From positions 62,001-126,000 of the forward strand of contig JAUSAZ010000106.1 of NCBI GenBank assembly GCA_030652255.1: DNA of 64,000 nt. The letters are read 5' to 3'. Below the pieces are notes generated by a model that saw only the letters and a list, made by a program, of their open reading frames with translations, was not told the DNA's origin and made no database searches. Both the position numbers and the translations under genes were made by a program. Origin of the DNA: Myxococcales bacterium. GTDB taxonomy: Bacteria; Myxococcota_A; Polyangia; Polyangiales; Ga0077539. This document shows positions 16,510 through 27,755 of the stretch, in pieces (position 1 is the stretch's first letter; every line of letters starts with the position of its first letter).

Positions 16510-17936
16510 GAGGACTCCTTGCGCGCGACCAGGGTGTAGACCAGCGCGCTCACGATGTTGACGGCGACCACCGCGGCCCAGAGCCCGGACGGCGGCAGGC
16601 GTAGCGCGGCGGTCACCACCAGCATCAGCGGAAACTGCACGAGGAGCACCAGCACGAGGTCGACGCGCAGCGCGAGCCGCGTCGAGCCGGCGCCCACGAG
16701 GGCGTTGCCGAGCACGATCGCGAAGCCGAAGGCCGCGTACGAGGGGCCGACCATGGAGAGGTAGTCCTGCGCGCGCCGGACGATGACGTCCTGCGTGGTG
16801 AAGAAGCGCAGGAAGCGCTCGCCCTGCCCGATGAAGAGGGCGGCGAGGCCGAGCATCGTCAGGACGTTGTAGGCCCCGGTGATCCAGGCCGCGCGGCGGG
16901 CGCGCTCGAAGAGCCCGGCGCCGATGTTGGTGCCCACGAGGGTCTGCGCGGCGCCGCCCCAGCCCATGGAGACGAAGAGGGCCATGGTCTCCATGCGGAG
17001 GCAGAGCGCGTAGGCGGTGCCGGCGTCGCTGTTACCCGGTGTGGTAAAAAAGTGGTGCACCAGCGCGATGACCAGCAGCACCGCGGCGATGCGCACGCTG
17101 AACTGCGTGCTGGTGGGCCAGGCGAGCGCGACGATGCGCCGAAGCACCGGGCGGGACGGCAGCAGCCGGGTGCCGAGCTCGGACACCCGAAGCGTGCGGT
17201 GCAGGAGCCAGAGCGGCGGGACCATCACGACGGCGCGGGCGATGACCGTCGCCCAGGCGGCGCCGACGACGCCCCAGCGCGGCAGCCCGAGGGCGTGGGC
17301 GATGGGGGGACCCCACGCGAAGATGGTCGGGGCCGGGCCGTCGCCGTAGACGAGCAGCACGGCCAGGAAGAGGTTGAGCACGTTGCCCGCGGCGAAGACC
17401 GCCAGGGGGAGCTTCGACTGCCCCATCGCGCGCTGCACCGCGGTCACCTGGAACATCAAGAACACCGTGACGATCCCGCCCACGATGACCCGGAGGTAGG
17501 CCCCCGCGAGCTCGCGCACGAGCCCCTTGGCGCCGAGGAGGTGGTGCACGATCACGTCGGACCCGAGGATGGCCACCACCCCGAACGCGAGGCCCAGCAG
17601 GGTGACCAGCCCGACGCTGCCCCAGGCGATCTCCGCGACCTCGCGCCGGTCGCCGCGCCCGCGGGCCTGCGCGACCAGCGTCGCCGTGGCCGACGACACG
17701 CCGTAGGAGAGGATGGTCCCCAGGGCGGCGACCATGTCGCAGATGCCGAGCGCGTCGAGCGAGGCGTCGGACAGCGCGGGCGGCAGCCGCGCGATGATGT
17801 ACTGGTCGACGAGGTTGAAGACGACCTGGAGGACCATCGCCGCGGCGAGCGGGGCGCCGAAGCGCAGCACCGTGAGCGCGAGCGGGCCATGGAGCAGGCG
17901 GTCGCGGGCGGGGTCGCTGATCGTGACTTCGGCCAT
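16488..17936 (-). CDS. MATE family efflux transporter
   Basis: 482 residues with about twelve hydrophobic segments in two similar halves, the MATE fold, which exports drugs or lipid-linked compounds against a cation gradient. Typical text includes LRFGAPLAAAMVLQVVFNLV at the first helix and ALAWPTSTQFSVRIAAVLL at the seventh, the start of the second half, plus GTNIGAG. The start ATG is at 17936 (MAEVTISDPARDRLL). It lies 56 bases downstream of the glycosyltransferase gene on the same strand. A role in exporting a glycoconjugate made with that enzyme is possible but not shown. Confidence 0.9.
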   Translation of the reverse strand: MAEVTISDPARDRLLHGPLALTVLRFGAPLAAAMVLQVVFNLVDQYIIARLPPALSDASLDALGICDMVAALGTILSYGVSSATATLVAQARGRGDRREVAEIAWGSVGLVTLLGLAFGVVAILGSDVIVHHLLGAKGLVRELAGAYLRVIVGGIVTVFLMFQVTAVQRAMGQSKLPLAVFAAGNVLNLFLAVLLVYGDGPAPTIFAWGPPIAHALGLPRWGVVGAAWATVIARAVVMVPPLWLLHRTLRVSELGTRLLPSRPVLRRIVALAWPTSTQFSVRIAAVLLVIALVHHFFTTPGNSDAGTAYALCLRMETMALFVSMGWGGAAQTLVGTNIGAGLFERARRAAWITGAYNVLTMLGLAALFIGQGERFLRFFTTQDVIVRRAQDYLSMVGPSYAAFGFAIVLGNALVGAGSTRLALRVDLVLVLLVQFPLMLVVTAALRLPPSGLWAAVVAVNIVSALVYTLVARKESSWHSSTA

Positions 17937-17992
17937 CGTGGAAGGCCCTGGGCCATAGCGCAGATCGCGCCGCGCCGCGACCCCGCAGGGGC

Positions 17993-19156
17993 TCAGCGCC
18001 GCGCGCGGAGGGGCGCGAGCGCCGGGTCGCGGTAGACGTCGTGGAGGCGCTGCATCACGGCGGCCCAGGTGTAGCGTTCGACGAGGCGGGCGCGGCCCGC
18101 GAGGCCCTGCGCGCGGCGGGCGGCGGCGTCGGCGGAGAGCGCCCCGATGAGGGCGTCGCCCAGGGAGTCGGCGTCGCCGGCGCGGAAGGTTCGTCCCGCG
18201 CCGGTGTACTCGATGAGGTCGGCCACGGCGCCCCCGGCGGTGCCGACCACGAGGGTGCCGCAGGCGATGGCCTCGGCGGTGGAGAGCGAGAAGGTCTCCG
18301 CGCGGCTGGAGACCACCACCACGTCGCAGGAGGCGAGCACGCGCGCCACCTCGGCCGGGGAGTCGAGGTAGGGGCGCACCGTGACCGCCTCGCGGCTGCG
18401 CGCAAACGCCTCGAGCTGCGCGCGCATCGGGCCGTCGCCCACGAAGAGCAGCCGGGCGCCGGTGGCGGCGTGGACGCGGTCGAAGGCCGCGAGCAGCACC
18501 GGGAGCTCCTTGTCGACGGTGAAGCGCCCGGAGTAGCAGATGGTGGGGGGCTCGGCGCGGCTCGCACCTGGGGCCTCGGGCGTGAAGACCGCCACGTCGA
18601 CCCCGAGGCCCACCTCGCGCACCCGGGGATAGCCCCGGTCGAGCAGCTCGCGCGCCAGCGTCGGGGATGCGACGAGCGTGGCGTCGTAGCGGCTGTGCTG
18701 CCGTCGGAAGAACGACCACACCCCCTCGGCGAGCGCGTCGCCGCCGACGGGCGCGGGCAGGGCCTGCACGACGTTCTCGACGACCTGCCGGGGGTGGCTG
18801 TGGAAGAAGCCCACCACCCGCGGGGGCTTCGCGGCCGAGCGCGCCGCGCGCAGCACGATGCCGGGCAGCACGTAGTGGCTGGCGACCTCGATGACGTCGG
18901 GCTGGAGCCGCTGGATGAGCTCGCCGATGCCCGCGCGCAGCCCGAAGAGGCGGTAGGCGTCGTTGCCCGGCATCGGCGGACCGGGGAGGCGGTGCATCGT
19001 GCCGTCGCCGAAGGCCTCGGTGGAGCGCAGCTCGCCGGGCACCGCGAAGTGACACTCGACGCCGAGGCCAGGGAGGACGCGCGCCTTCTCGCGGTAGTAC
19101 CGCTTGATGCCGCCGCAGGAGTTGGAGAACGCGCTCGTGATGTCGAGCACCCGCAT
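17993..19156 (-). CDS. GT4 family glycosyltransferase
   Basis: 387 residues with the GT-B two-domain fold of family 4 retaining glycosyltransferases. The N-terminal acceptor domain begins MRVLDITSAFSNSCGGIKRY. The donor domain starts near CYSGRFTVDKELPVLLAAF, contains LLFVGDGPMRAQLE, and ends with the EX7E-type motif region SSRAETFSLSTAEAIACGT, followed by LVVGTAGGA. The ATG at 19156 was chosen over a GTG at 19180 because GAGGT sits six bases upstream. It is divergent from purQ across 195 bases. Sugar and acceptor are unknown. Confidence 0.88.
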   Translation of the reverse strand: MRVLDITSAFSNSCGGIKRYYREKARVLPGLGVECHFAVPGELRSTEAFGDGTMHRLPGPPMPGNDAYRLFGLRAGIGELIQRLQPDVIEVASHYVLPGIVLRAARSAAKPPRVVGFFHSHPRQVVENVVQALPAPVGGDALAEGVWSFFRRQHSRYDATLVASPTLARELLDRGYPRVREVGLGVDVAVFTPEAPGASRAEPPTICYSGRFTVDKELPVLLAAFDRVHAATGARLLFVGDGPMRAQLEAFARSREAVTVRPYLDSPAEVARVLASCDVVVVSSRAETFSLSTAEAIACGTLVVGTAGGAVADLIEYTGAGRTFRAGDADSLGDALIGALSADAAARRAQGLAGRARLVERYTWAAVMQRLHDVYRDPALAPLRARR

Positions 19157-19351
19157 CGGGAGACCTCGCTCGCGCGTCACACAACTGCCGCGCGCGGGTC
19201 GAGTAGCGCGATCGCGCCGTGTTGTCCCGCGCTTCCGTCCTTCCCGCGGGTGAAGCTGGGCAGCGCCGCGGGACCTTCGCCGCTTGCGCCCGGGCGGCGG
19301 GAGCCACTAGGGTTCACCCCTTCCCTGTAGCAGTGAGGCGATGCCGGTCCG

Positions 19352-20050
19352 ATGCGCGCGGTGGTGATTCAGTTTCCTGGGTCGAACGCTGACTTCGACG
19401 CGCTCCACACCCTGCGCGACGTGGTGGGGGTGCAGACCGAGTACGTCTTCCACAAGACCCCGTCGCTCCCGGCCGGCACCGACCTCGTGGTGCTCCCCGG
19501 CGGCTTCTCCTACGGCGACTACCTGCGCTGCGGCGCCATCGCCCGCTTCGCCCCCGTCATGGCCGACGTGCGCCGGCACGTCGAGCGCGGCGGGCTCGTC
19601 CTGGGCATCTGCAACGGCTTCCAGATCCTCACCGAGGCGGGGCTGCTCCCCGGGGCCCTCACCCGCAACGCGCACCTGCGCTTCGAGTGCCGCGACGTGC
19701 TCGTGCGCGTCGACGCCGACGGGCCCTTCACGCAAGACCTCCGCGGCCGCGTGCTGCGCCTCCCCATCGCCCACGCCGAGGGCCGCTACCAGGCCGACCA
19801 GGGCACCCTCGACTCGCTGGAGTCTCGCTCCCTCGTGGCCTTCCGCTACGTGCCCGCGGCGTCGCCCGACCCACGCGCGCCCGGCAACCCCAACGGGTCG
19901 CTCCACGACATCGCGGGCCTCTACGGCGGCCCACGGCGCAACGTGCTCGGGCTCATGCCCCACCCCGAGCGCATGTCCGAACCCCTGCTCGGCGGCACCG
20001 ACGGCCGCCTGCTCTTCCACTCCGCCGTGCGCGCCGCCCTCGCGCGCTGA
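19352..20050 (+). CDS. purQ: Phosphoribosylformylglycinamidine synthase subunit PurQ
   Basis: 232 residues. Glutaminase subunit that supplies ammonia for step four of purine synthesis. It is a class I glutamine amidotransferase with the nucleophile Cys87 in [18 protein letters not shown] typical of PurQ, and the catalytic His-x-Glu in LMPHPERM. It starts with the family text [14 protein letters not shown]. It lies 17 bases upstream of purL, the partner synthase. No purS was recognised in the window; the PurL here is of the small type that normally works with PurS. Confidence 0.95.
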   Translation: MRAVVIQFPGSNADFDALHTLRDVVGVQTEYVFHKTPSLPAGTDLVVLPGGFSYGDYLRCGAIARFAPVMADVRRHVERGGLVLGICNGFQILTEAGLLPGALTRNAHLRFECRDVLVRVDADGPFTQDLRGRVLRLPIAHAEGRYQADQGTLDSLESRSLVAFRYVPAASPDPRAPGNPNGSLHDIAGLYGGPRRNVLGLMPHPERMSEPLLGGTDGRLLFHSAVRAALAR

Positions 20051-20067
20051 ACAACCCGAGAACACCG

Positions 20068-22354
<2,287 letters not shown>

Positions 22355-22374
<20 letters not shown>

Positions 22375-22771
22375 GCACTGGCTCTACCGGCACGCGCCGC
22401 GCGAGTGGCTGCGCGCCGCGCTCGGCGAGCTCGAACAGGCGAAGCGGGCCTACGCCGCGCACAACGGGCGGGCCGGGCTCGCGGGGTGTCGGCGCGCGGC
22501 GGGCGTGGCGCTCAACGGGTGGCTCGCGACCCTCGACGCGCCGCCCGAGGCCTACGGCCGCTCGTACATGGACCACCTCGCCGCCCTGATCGCCGACGAG
22601 GGCGCGCCGGAGGCCGTGCGGGCGGCCGCGCGGGTGCTGCGACAGACGCCGCTGCCGGGCGGGGAGATCGTCGCGCTGCGCACCGCCACCACCGACGCGC
22701 GCGCCCTCGACGCGGCGGAGACCGTGATGGCCCACGCCTACGCCGAGGTGGTGCGCTCCGAGCCCGCCTGA
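22355..22771 (+). CDS. Helical protein of unknown function, HEPN-like
   Basis: 138 residues, nearly all alpha-helical: [16 protein letters not shown], then [13 protein letters not shown], then [10 protein letters not shown]. The pattern resembles HEPN nucleotide-binding helical bundles. The RNase motif RxxxxH of active HEPN proteins is not seen, and no MNT partner lies nearby, so a toxin role is unlikely. It overlaps the end of purL by 20 bases with GGAG just upstream of the ATG at 22355; an earlier TTG at 22340 is possible. It may be a purine-linked accessory protein, judging only from position. Confidence 0.68.
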
Positions 22772-22907
22772 GGCCGCGACGTACCGCTGGGCCGACCTGG
22801 CGATCGGCAGCGGACACGGCGCCCTCGCGGACGTAGAGTGCCCAGGCTGGCCTTCGCCCGAGGGAGGTCGGCGCGGCTACGGTTTCGGGGTGAAGGAGGG
22901 AGACACC

Positions 22908-23591
22908 ATGGAGAGCCATCGCGGGGTGACCGTTGGCGTGATGCTTTTGTTGCCGGCGTGCGCATCGCCGCTCGACCCACCCGCGGACGCAGCGCGGGCC
23001 GACGTGGTCGACGCCGCGACGGACGTGCGCATCGGCTGCCCGGAGGGGCTGTGCGTCTATCCCGGGAGCGACGAGTGCCGGCTGCCCGGCGGACCCTTGA
23101 GCGGATGCTGCGGCTGCAACGCCGGGGTGTGCAGCATCGAGTGCCGCTGCATGGCGCCCGACACGCCCATCGCGACGCCGACGGGCGATCGTCGCATCGA
23201 CGCCATCGCCCCGGGCGACCTCGTGTACAGCCTCCGCGCCGGGCGCATCGTTCCGGTCCCGGTGCTGGTGGTGCGTCGCACGCCGGCCATCGGACACCAG
23301 GTCCAGCGCTTCGTGCTCGAGGGCGGCGCGGTGCTGGAGGGCAGCGCGGGGCACCCCACCGCGGAGGGTCGATGCTTCCGCGACGTCCGCGCGGGCGACC
23401 GCCTGGGCGGGCTGCTGGTGGTCCGCGTCGAGACCGTCCGGTACGCCCACCAGGCGACCTACGACATCCTCCCGGCCTCCGACCGGGGAACCTACTTCGC
23501 GAGCGGCGCCCTCATCGGCAGCACCCTCGCGACCAACGACGCGCCCTCCTCGGGGCGCCCCGCCCCGGACGCCCGGCCCGTCGTCCCCTGA
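22908..23591 (+). CDS. Lipoprotein with C-terminal Hint (hedgehog/intein-type) domain
   Basis: 227 residues. AAGGAGGGAG upstream sets the ATG at 22908. The signal peptide ends LLLPAC. An Asp/Ala tether and a Cys-rich knot follow (CPEGLCVYPG...CCGCNAGVCSIECRC). Then a Hint fold begins at CMAPDTPIATPTGDRRIDAI: the leading Cys and the GDLVYSLRAG turn are typical, SAGHPT supplies the block B His, and YDILPASDRGTYFASGALIG is the last strand pair. There is no terminal His-Asn-Cys/Ser, so protein splicing is unlikely. Hedgehog-like thioester cleavage that transfers the N-terminal part is possible. Standalone gene; partner unknown. Confidence 0.78.
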   Translation: MESHRGVTVGVMLLLPACASPLDPPADAARADVVDAATDVRIGCPEGLCVYPGSDECRLPGGPLSGCCGCNAGVCSIECRCMAPDTPIATPTGDRRIDAIAPGDLVYSLRAGRIVPVPVLVVRRTPAIGHQVQRFVLEGGAVLEGSAGHPTAEGRCFRDVRAGDRLGGLLVVRVETVRYAHQATYDILPASDRGTYFASGALIGSTLATNDAPSSGRPAPDARPVVP

Positions 23592-23652
23592 GCGTTGGCG
23601 TCCGCGCTGCTGCGGCGGCCGCGGCGGTGTGCTAGTGGGCGACGGCAGAGCG

Positions 23653-24393
23653 ATGGCTGACGCAGAGCACGAGATCGAAGACGCCGCCGGGCGCATCCGG
23701 GCCAACCCCCTGCTCCACGAGATCTACCGGGACGTGTACGCGCGCATCCTGGAGGAGATCCCCCCGGCGGGGTTTCCGCGGGTGCTCGAGCTCGGCTCGG
23801 GCGGAGGGTTCTTCCGGGAGTTTGCGCCGCACACCATCACCAGCGAGTGCGTGCCCGTGCCGCGGGTCGACCGCGTGGTCGACGCGTGCCGGATCACCGA
23901 GCACTTCGGCCCCGACTCCCTCGACGCCATCACGGCCTTCAACGTGTTCCACCACCTGCCCGACTGCGAAGGGTTCCTGCGCGGCGCGCAGACCGTGCTG
24001 CGCCCCGGCGGGCGCATCGTGCTCGTCGAGCCGTGGTTCACCCCGCTGGGCCAGTGGTTCTACCGGGCCATCCACCACGAGCCCTCGCTGCTCGACCCCG
24101 ACGACTGGAACATCGCGGGCGTCGGCCGCCTCGAGGGCGCCAACTCCCGCCTGCCCACCAGCGTCTTCCGCGACTCCGACGCCCGCTTCGCCCGAAGCTT
24201 CCCCGCGCTGCGGGTCGTCAAGCGCGAGCCCTTCCACAAGTGGCTCTACCTGGCCTCCGGGGGCCTGCGCCTCAACACCCGCATCCCGCGCCCCATCGCC
24301 CGCGCGCTCGTGGCCGCCGACCGCGCGCTACACCCGGGCGACACCGCGGCCGGGCTCTTCGCCCGCATCGTCGTCGAGCGCCTCCCCGGCTGA
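23653..24393 (+). CDS. SAM-dependent methyltransferase (class I)
   Basis: 246 residues with a Rossmann-type methyltransferase core: SAM loop VLELGSGGGFF near residue 45, then FNVFHHLPDCEGFL and LRPGGRIVLVEPWF, the motif III and post-III strands. The C-terminal half (HKWLYLASGGLRLNTRIPR) is long and basic, perhaps for membrane lipid contact. The start at 23653 (MADAEHEIEDAAG) gives a conventional N-terminus. It is the first of a plus-strand run with a second methyltransferase, an MMPL exporter, two glycosyltransferases and a deacetylase, so a role in tailoring an envelope glycolipid is inferred. Confidence 0.85.
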   Translation: MADAEHEIEDAAGRIRANPLLHEIYRDVYARILEEIPPAGFPRVLELGSGGGFFREFAPHTITSECVPVPRVDRVVDACRITEHFGPDSLDAITAFNVFHHLPDCEGFLRGAQTVLRPGGRIVLVEPWFTPLGQWFYRAIHHEPSLLDPDDWNIAGVGRLEGANSRLPTSVFRDSDARFARSFPALRVVKREPFHKWLYLASGGLRLNTRIPRPIARALVAADRALHPGDTAAGLFARIVVERLPG

Positions 24394-24432
24394 GACCTTC
24401 CACTTCCTTCTCGAGAGTAGAACCCCACCGCC

Positions 24433-25092
24433 ATGACCGCTGAGATCACCCTCGACCTCGTCAAGCGCTTCCCCTCCAACGGCCCGACGGACCCGATCCG
24501 CTACTACCGTCGCCCGCTCACCGGCTGGCTCTTCCGGGAGCGCATCAACCTCGGGCTGCGCATGCTGCGCGACCTGCGCTTCGAGCGCGCCCTGGAGATC
24601 GGCTACGGCTCCGGCGCGGTGCAGGTGCCGCTCCACGGCGTCGCCGCCGAGGTGCACGGCATCGACCTCGACGCCGACCCGGCGCTCGCGACCAGCATCC
24701 TCGACGCGCTCTCGCTCAAGTCCGAGCTCCGCCAGGGCTCGGTGTACGAGCTCCCCTACCCCGACGCGCACTTCGACCTCGTGGCGTCGTTCTCCACCTT
24801 CGAGCACCTGCACGACTTCGAGAAGGCCCTGTCCGAGGTGCGCCGCGTGCTGCGCCCGGGCGGGCGCTTCCTGCTGGGCATGCCCGCCGTCAACAAGATG
24901 ATGGAGGTGTCGTTCCTGGCCATCGGGTTCAAGGGCATCGACGACCACCACGTCACCACGCCCCAGCAGGTGGCGGCGCGCTTCCACGCCAACGGCTTCG
25001 TCGTCGACGACCAGGCGCGGCTCACCCTGCCCATCCCCACGGTCCCCGGCGCCACGGTCTATTACGACTGGCTGCTCCGCCGCACGCCCTGA
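24433..25092 (+). CDS. SAM-dependent methyltransferase (type 11)
   Basis: 219 residues. SAM loop ALEIGYGSGAVQVPL (about 51-65), acidic strand end HGIDLDAD, motif II-like FDLVASFSTFEHLHD and motif III LRPGGRFLLGMPAV. GIDDHHVTTPQQVAARFHANGF is typical of methyltransferase_11 proteins acting on small molecules or lipids. It lies 39 bases after the first methyltransferase and 68 bases before the MMPL exporter, same strand. The substrate cannot be inferred beyond the cluster theme. Confidence 0.87.
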   Translation: MTAEITLDLVKRFPSNGPTDPIRYYRRPLTGWLFRERINLGLRMLRDLRFERALEIGYGSGAVQVPLHGVAAEVHGIDLDADPALATSILDALSLKSELRQGSVYELPYPDAHFDLVASFSTFEHLHDFEKALSEVRRVLRPGGRFLLGMPAVNKMMEVSFLAIGFKGIDDHHVTTPQQVAARFHANGFVVDDQARLTLPIPTVPGATVYYDWLLRRTP

Positions 25093-25160
25093 GCCCCGCC
25101 TCACCCCTCACTCCCCTTCAGCCTCCGCCGGGAACAGCCCGTGCACCGGTGACCCCCCCG

Positions 25161-27755
25161 ATGCTTGCTCCGCCCTCCGCGACCCTCTCCGCCATCGACC
25201 GCGTGCTGGTCTTCTTCGCCCGCCTCGGCGCCCGCCGCCCGATGCGGGTGCTGCTCTGCACGCTCCTCGTGCTCGCGCTCTCCGCCCTCACCGCGTCGCG
25301 GCTGGAGTTTCGCCAGGACTTCATCGAGCTGCTGCCCTCGGAGAGCGTCGGGGCGCGCCTCCTGCGCCGGGCGATGGCGCGCATGGGCGGCGGCAGCGCG
25401 ACGATGTTCGTGGTCGTTGACTCGCCCGACCCGGAGGCCAACCGACGGCTCGTCGACGCGCTCGAGGCGCAGCTCCGGGCGCTGCCTCCCACCCTGGTGC
25501 GCACCGTCGAGCACGGCCCCGAGGAGATCCGCCGCTTCTTCTGGGAGCGCCGCTGGCTCTACGCCGACGTCGGCGACCTCGAGGAGATCTCCTGCGAGCT
25601 CCAGCGCGCGCGCCGCCGCGCCCAGCCCGGCTTCGTCGACCTCGACGACGAGACCTGCGCCGAGCTCCGCAGCGACCACGGGCGCGCCCCCGCCGCGGCG
25701 AGCACCACCGCGTCCGCGGCGCCCGCGGCGGAGCCCGAACCCGCCAACGTGTCCGCCGCCGCGCGGCCCTTCCACCGCTTCCGCGCGCAGCTCCGCACGC
25801 GCACCCGGGAGGTCGATCAATACCCCACCGGGTATTTCCGCAACCCCGAGGGGACCCTCTACGCCATCGTGCTTCGCTCGCCCGCCACGGGCACCGGCGA
25901 CCGCACCGGCGACCGGCTGATGGCCCGCGCCACGCAGATCATCCGCGACGTGCACCCCGAGCGCTTCCACCCGCGGGCGCAGGTGGGCCTCGGCGGCGAC
26001 ATCCCCAACGCCATCGCCGAGCGCGACGCCCTCAAGGAGGAGGCCATCAAGACCTCCGGCCTCGCGGTGGTGCTCATCCTGGGCGGCATCGTCCTCTTCT
26101 TCCGCTCGTTCTCCTCGCTCGCGCACATCGGCCTCGCGATGATCACCGGCGTCGGCCTCGCGTTCAGCGTCGCCTTCTTCGCCTTCGGCTACCTCAACGC
26201 GTCGACGGCCTTCCTCGGCTCGATCATCGCGGGCAACGGCATCAACTACGGGATCATCTACCTCGCGCGCTACCGCGACCGCCGCGCGGTGGGCGACTCA
26301 GTGGAGGACGCCCTCGTCGACGCCGCGGTCACCTGCCGCCGCGGCACGCAGCTCGCCGCCCTCGCGGCCGCCTTCGCGTACGGCTCGCTGATGCTCACGT
26401 CCTTCCGCGGGTTCTCGCAGTTCGGCCTCATCGGCGGCGTCGGGATGATCTTCTGCTGGTGCGCCACGATGATCGTCGTGCCCGCCACGGTGACCGCCGT
26501 CGAGGCGCTGCGCGCCCGGCTCTTCCCCGCCCGCGCCGCGCGGGTCACCTCGTCGGGCCCCACGCGCACGCCCATCACCGGCGCCATCGCGACGCTCACG
26601 GCCCGCTACCCGAAGCAGATCCTCCTGGTGGGCGCCGCCCTCTGCGTGTGGTCCGCGGTCGCGCTGCCGGCCTACCTCCGCGACCCGTGGGAGTACAACT
26701 TCGCCAACCTCGGCTCGCGCGGCTCGCGGCACACCGGCGCGGACTCCTGGAGCCGCCGCGCCAACCGCATCTTCGTCGGCCGCAGCAGCTCGCCGGACAT
26801 CCTCCTGGCCGACCGCTTCGAGGACGTCGTCGAGCTCTCCGCCGCGCTCCTGCGCCGCGACCAGGAGCGCACCGGCGGCCGCTACATCGATCACATCGAG
26901 ACCGCGTGGGACCGCCTCGGCGGACAGCCCGACACCATGGCCCGCAAGCTGGAGATCCTCCAGACCATCCGCGCCGACATCGACGCCGCGCTGCCCGACC
27001 TGCGCGGCGACGACCTCGAGCTCGCCCGGGAGTGGCGCCCGCCGGAGAGCCTCCGAGCCCCGCAGCCCGACGAGCTCCCGGCCCTGGTGCGCGCGCAGTA
27101 CACCGAGAAGTCCGGCCGCTTCGGCACGCCGGTGTTCGTCTATTACAAGCCCTGGTTCACCCCGAGCGACGGGCGCAAGCTCATCATCGTCGCCGACCTC
27201 ACGCAGAACGTCCGCCTCGCCGACGGGCGCACGGTGCCCACGGTGAGCCGCTCGACGGTCTTCGCGGAGATGGTGCGCGCCATGAGCACCGACGGCCCGC
27301 GCGCCACCTTCGCGGCCTTCCTGGTGGTGGTCTTCCACTCGCTGCTCGCCACCCGGCGCCTCGGGCCCGCGGCCATGGTGCTGGGCTCGCTGCTCGCGGG
27401 CGTGCTCTTCACCGTCGGCGGCGCGGCGCACCTCGGCGTGCGCCTCAACTTCCTCAACTTCGTCGCGCTGCCCCTCACCTTCGGCATCGGCGTCGAGTAC
27501 GCCATGAACCTCTACGACCGCGTCGAGCACCTCGGCGACGTGGGCGACGGTCTGCGCTCCGTCGGCGGCGCGGTCACCCTCTGCTCGCTCACCACGGTCA
27601 TCGGCTACGGCTCGCTGCTCGCGGCCGACAACCAGGCCCTCCAGTCCTTCGGCTACCTCGCCGTCGCCGGCGAGCTCTCGTGCATCGTGACGGCGATGTT
27701 CATGCTGCCCGCGGCGATGGTGCTGGCGCAGCGCCGCCGGGAGCGCGCCCGGTGA
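25161..27755 (+). CDS. MMPL/RND family lipid exporter
   Basis: About 864 residues with the RND layout: one N-terminal membrane helix (VLLCTLLVLALSALTASRL), a large periplasmic loop, a block of five helices (about 295-470, including VVLILGGIVLFF and SVAFFAFG), a second helix and loop (from about 495) and a final five-helix block. The proton-relay region is GNGINYGIIYLARY and GIGVEYAMNLYDR. It resembles HpnN-like and MmpL-type exporters of hopanoids or glycolipids. A GTG at 25149 is an alternative start; ATG 25161 has GGTGA upstream. The stop overlaps the next gene by GTGA. Confidence 0.9.
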   Translation: MLAPPSATLSAIDRVLVFFARLGARRPMRVLLCTLLVLALSALTASRLEFRQDFIELLPSESVGARLLRRAMARMGGGSATMFVVVDSPDPEANRRLVDALEAQLRALPPTLVRTVEHGPEEIRRFFWERRWLYADVGDLEEISCELQRARRRAQPGFVDLDDETCAELRSDHGRAPAAASTTASAAPAAEPEPANVSAAARPFHRFRAQLRTRTREVDQYPTGYFRNPEGTLYAIVLRSPATGTGDRTGDRLMARATQIIRDVHPERFHPRAQVGLGGDIPNAIAERDALKEEAIKTSGLAVVLILGGIVLFFRSFSSLAHIGLAMITGVGLAFSVAFFAFGYLNASTAFLGSIIAGNGINYGIIYLARYRDRRAVGDSVEDALVDAAVTCRRGTQLAALAAAFAYGSLMLTSFRGFSQFGLIGGVGMIFCWCATMIVVPATVTAVEALRARLFPARAARVTSSGPTRTPITGAIATLTARYPKQILLVGAALCVWSAVALPAYLRDPWEYNFANLGSRGSRHTGADSWSRRANRIFVGRSSSPDILLADRFEDVVELSAALLRRDQERTGGRYIDHIETAWDRLGGQPDTMARKLEILQTIRADIDAALPDLRGDDLELAREWRPPESLRAPQPDELPALVRAQYTEKSGRFGTPVFVYYKPWFTPSDGRKLIIVADLTQNVRLADGRTVPTVSRSTVFAEMVRAMSTDGPRATFAAFLVVVFHSLLATRRLGPAAMVLGSLLAGVLFTVGGAAHLGVRLNFLNFVALPLTFGIGVEYAMNLYDRVEHLGDVGDGLRSVGGAVTLCSLTTVIGYGSLLAADNQALQSFGYLAVAGELSCIVTAMFMLPAAMVLAQRRRERAR

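Noticed and set aside
17041-17055. Run of six A (TTTTTT on the coding strand) in the MATE gene as a frameshift site
   Set aside because: The frame continues normally through HFFTT with matching membrane helices on both sides, so no shift is needed.
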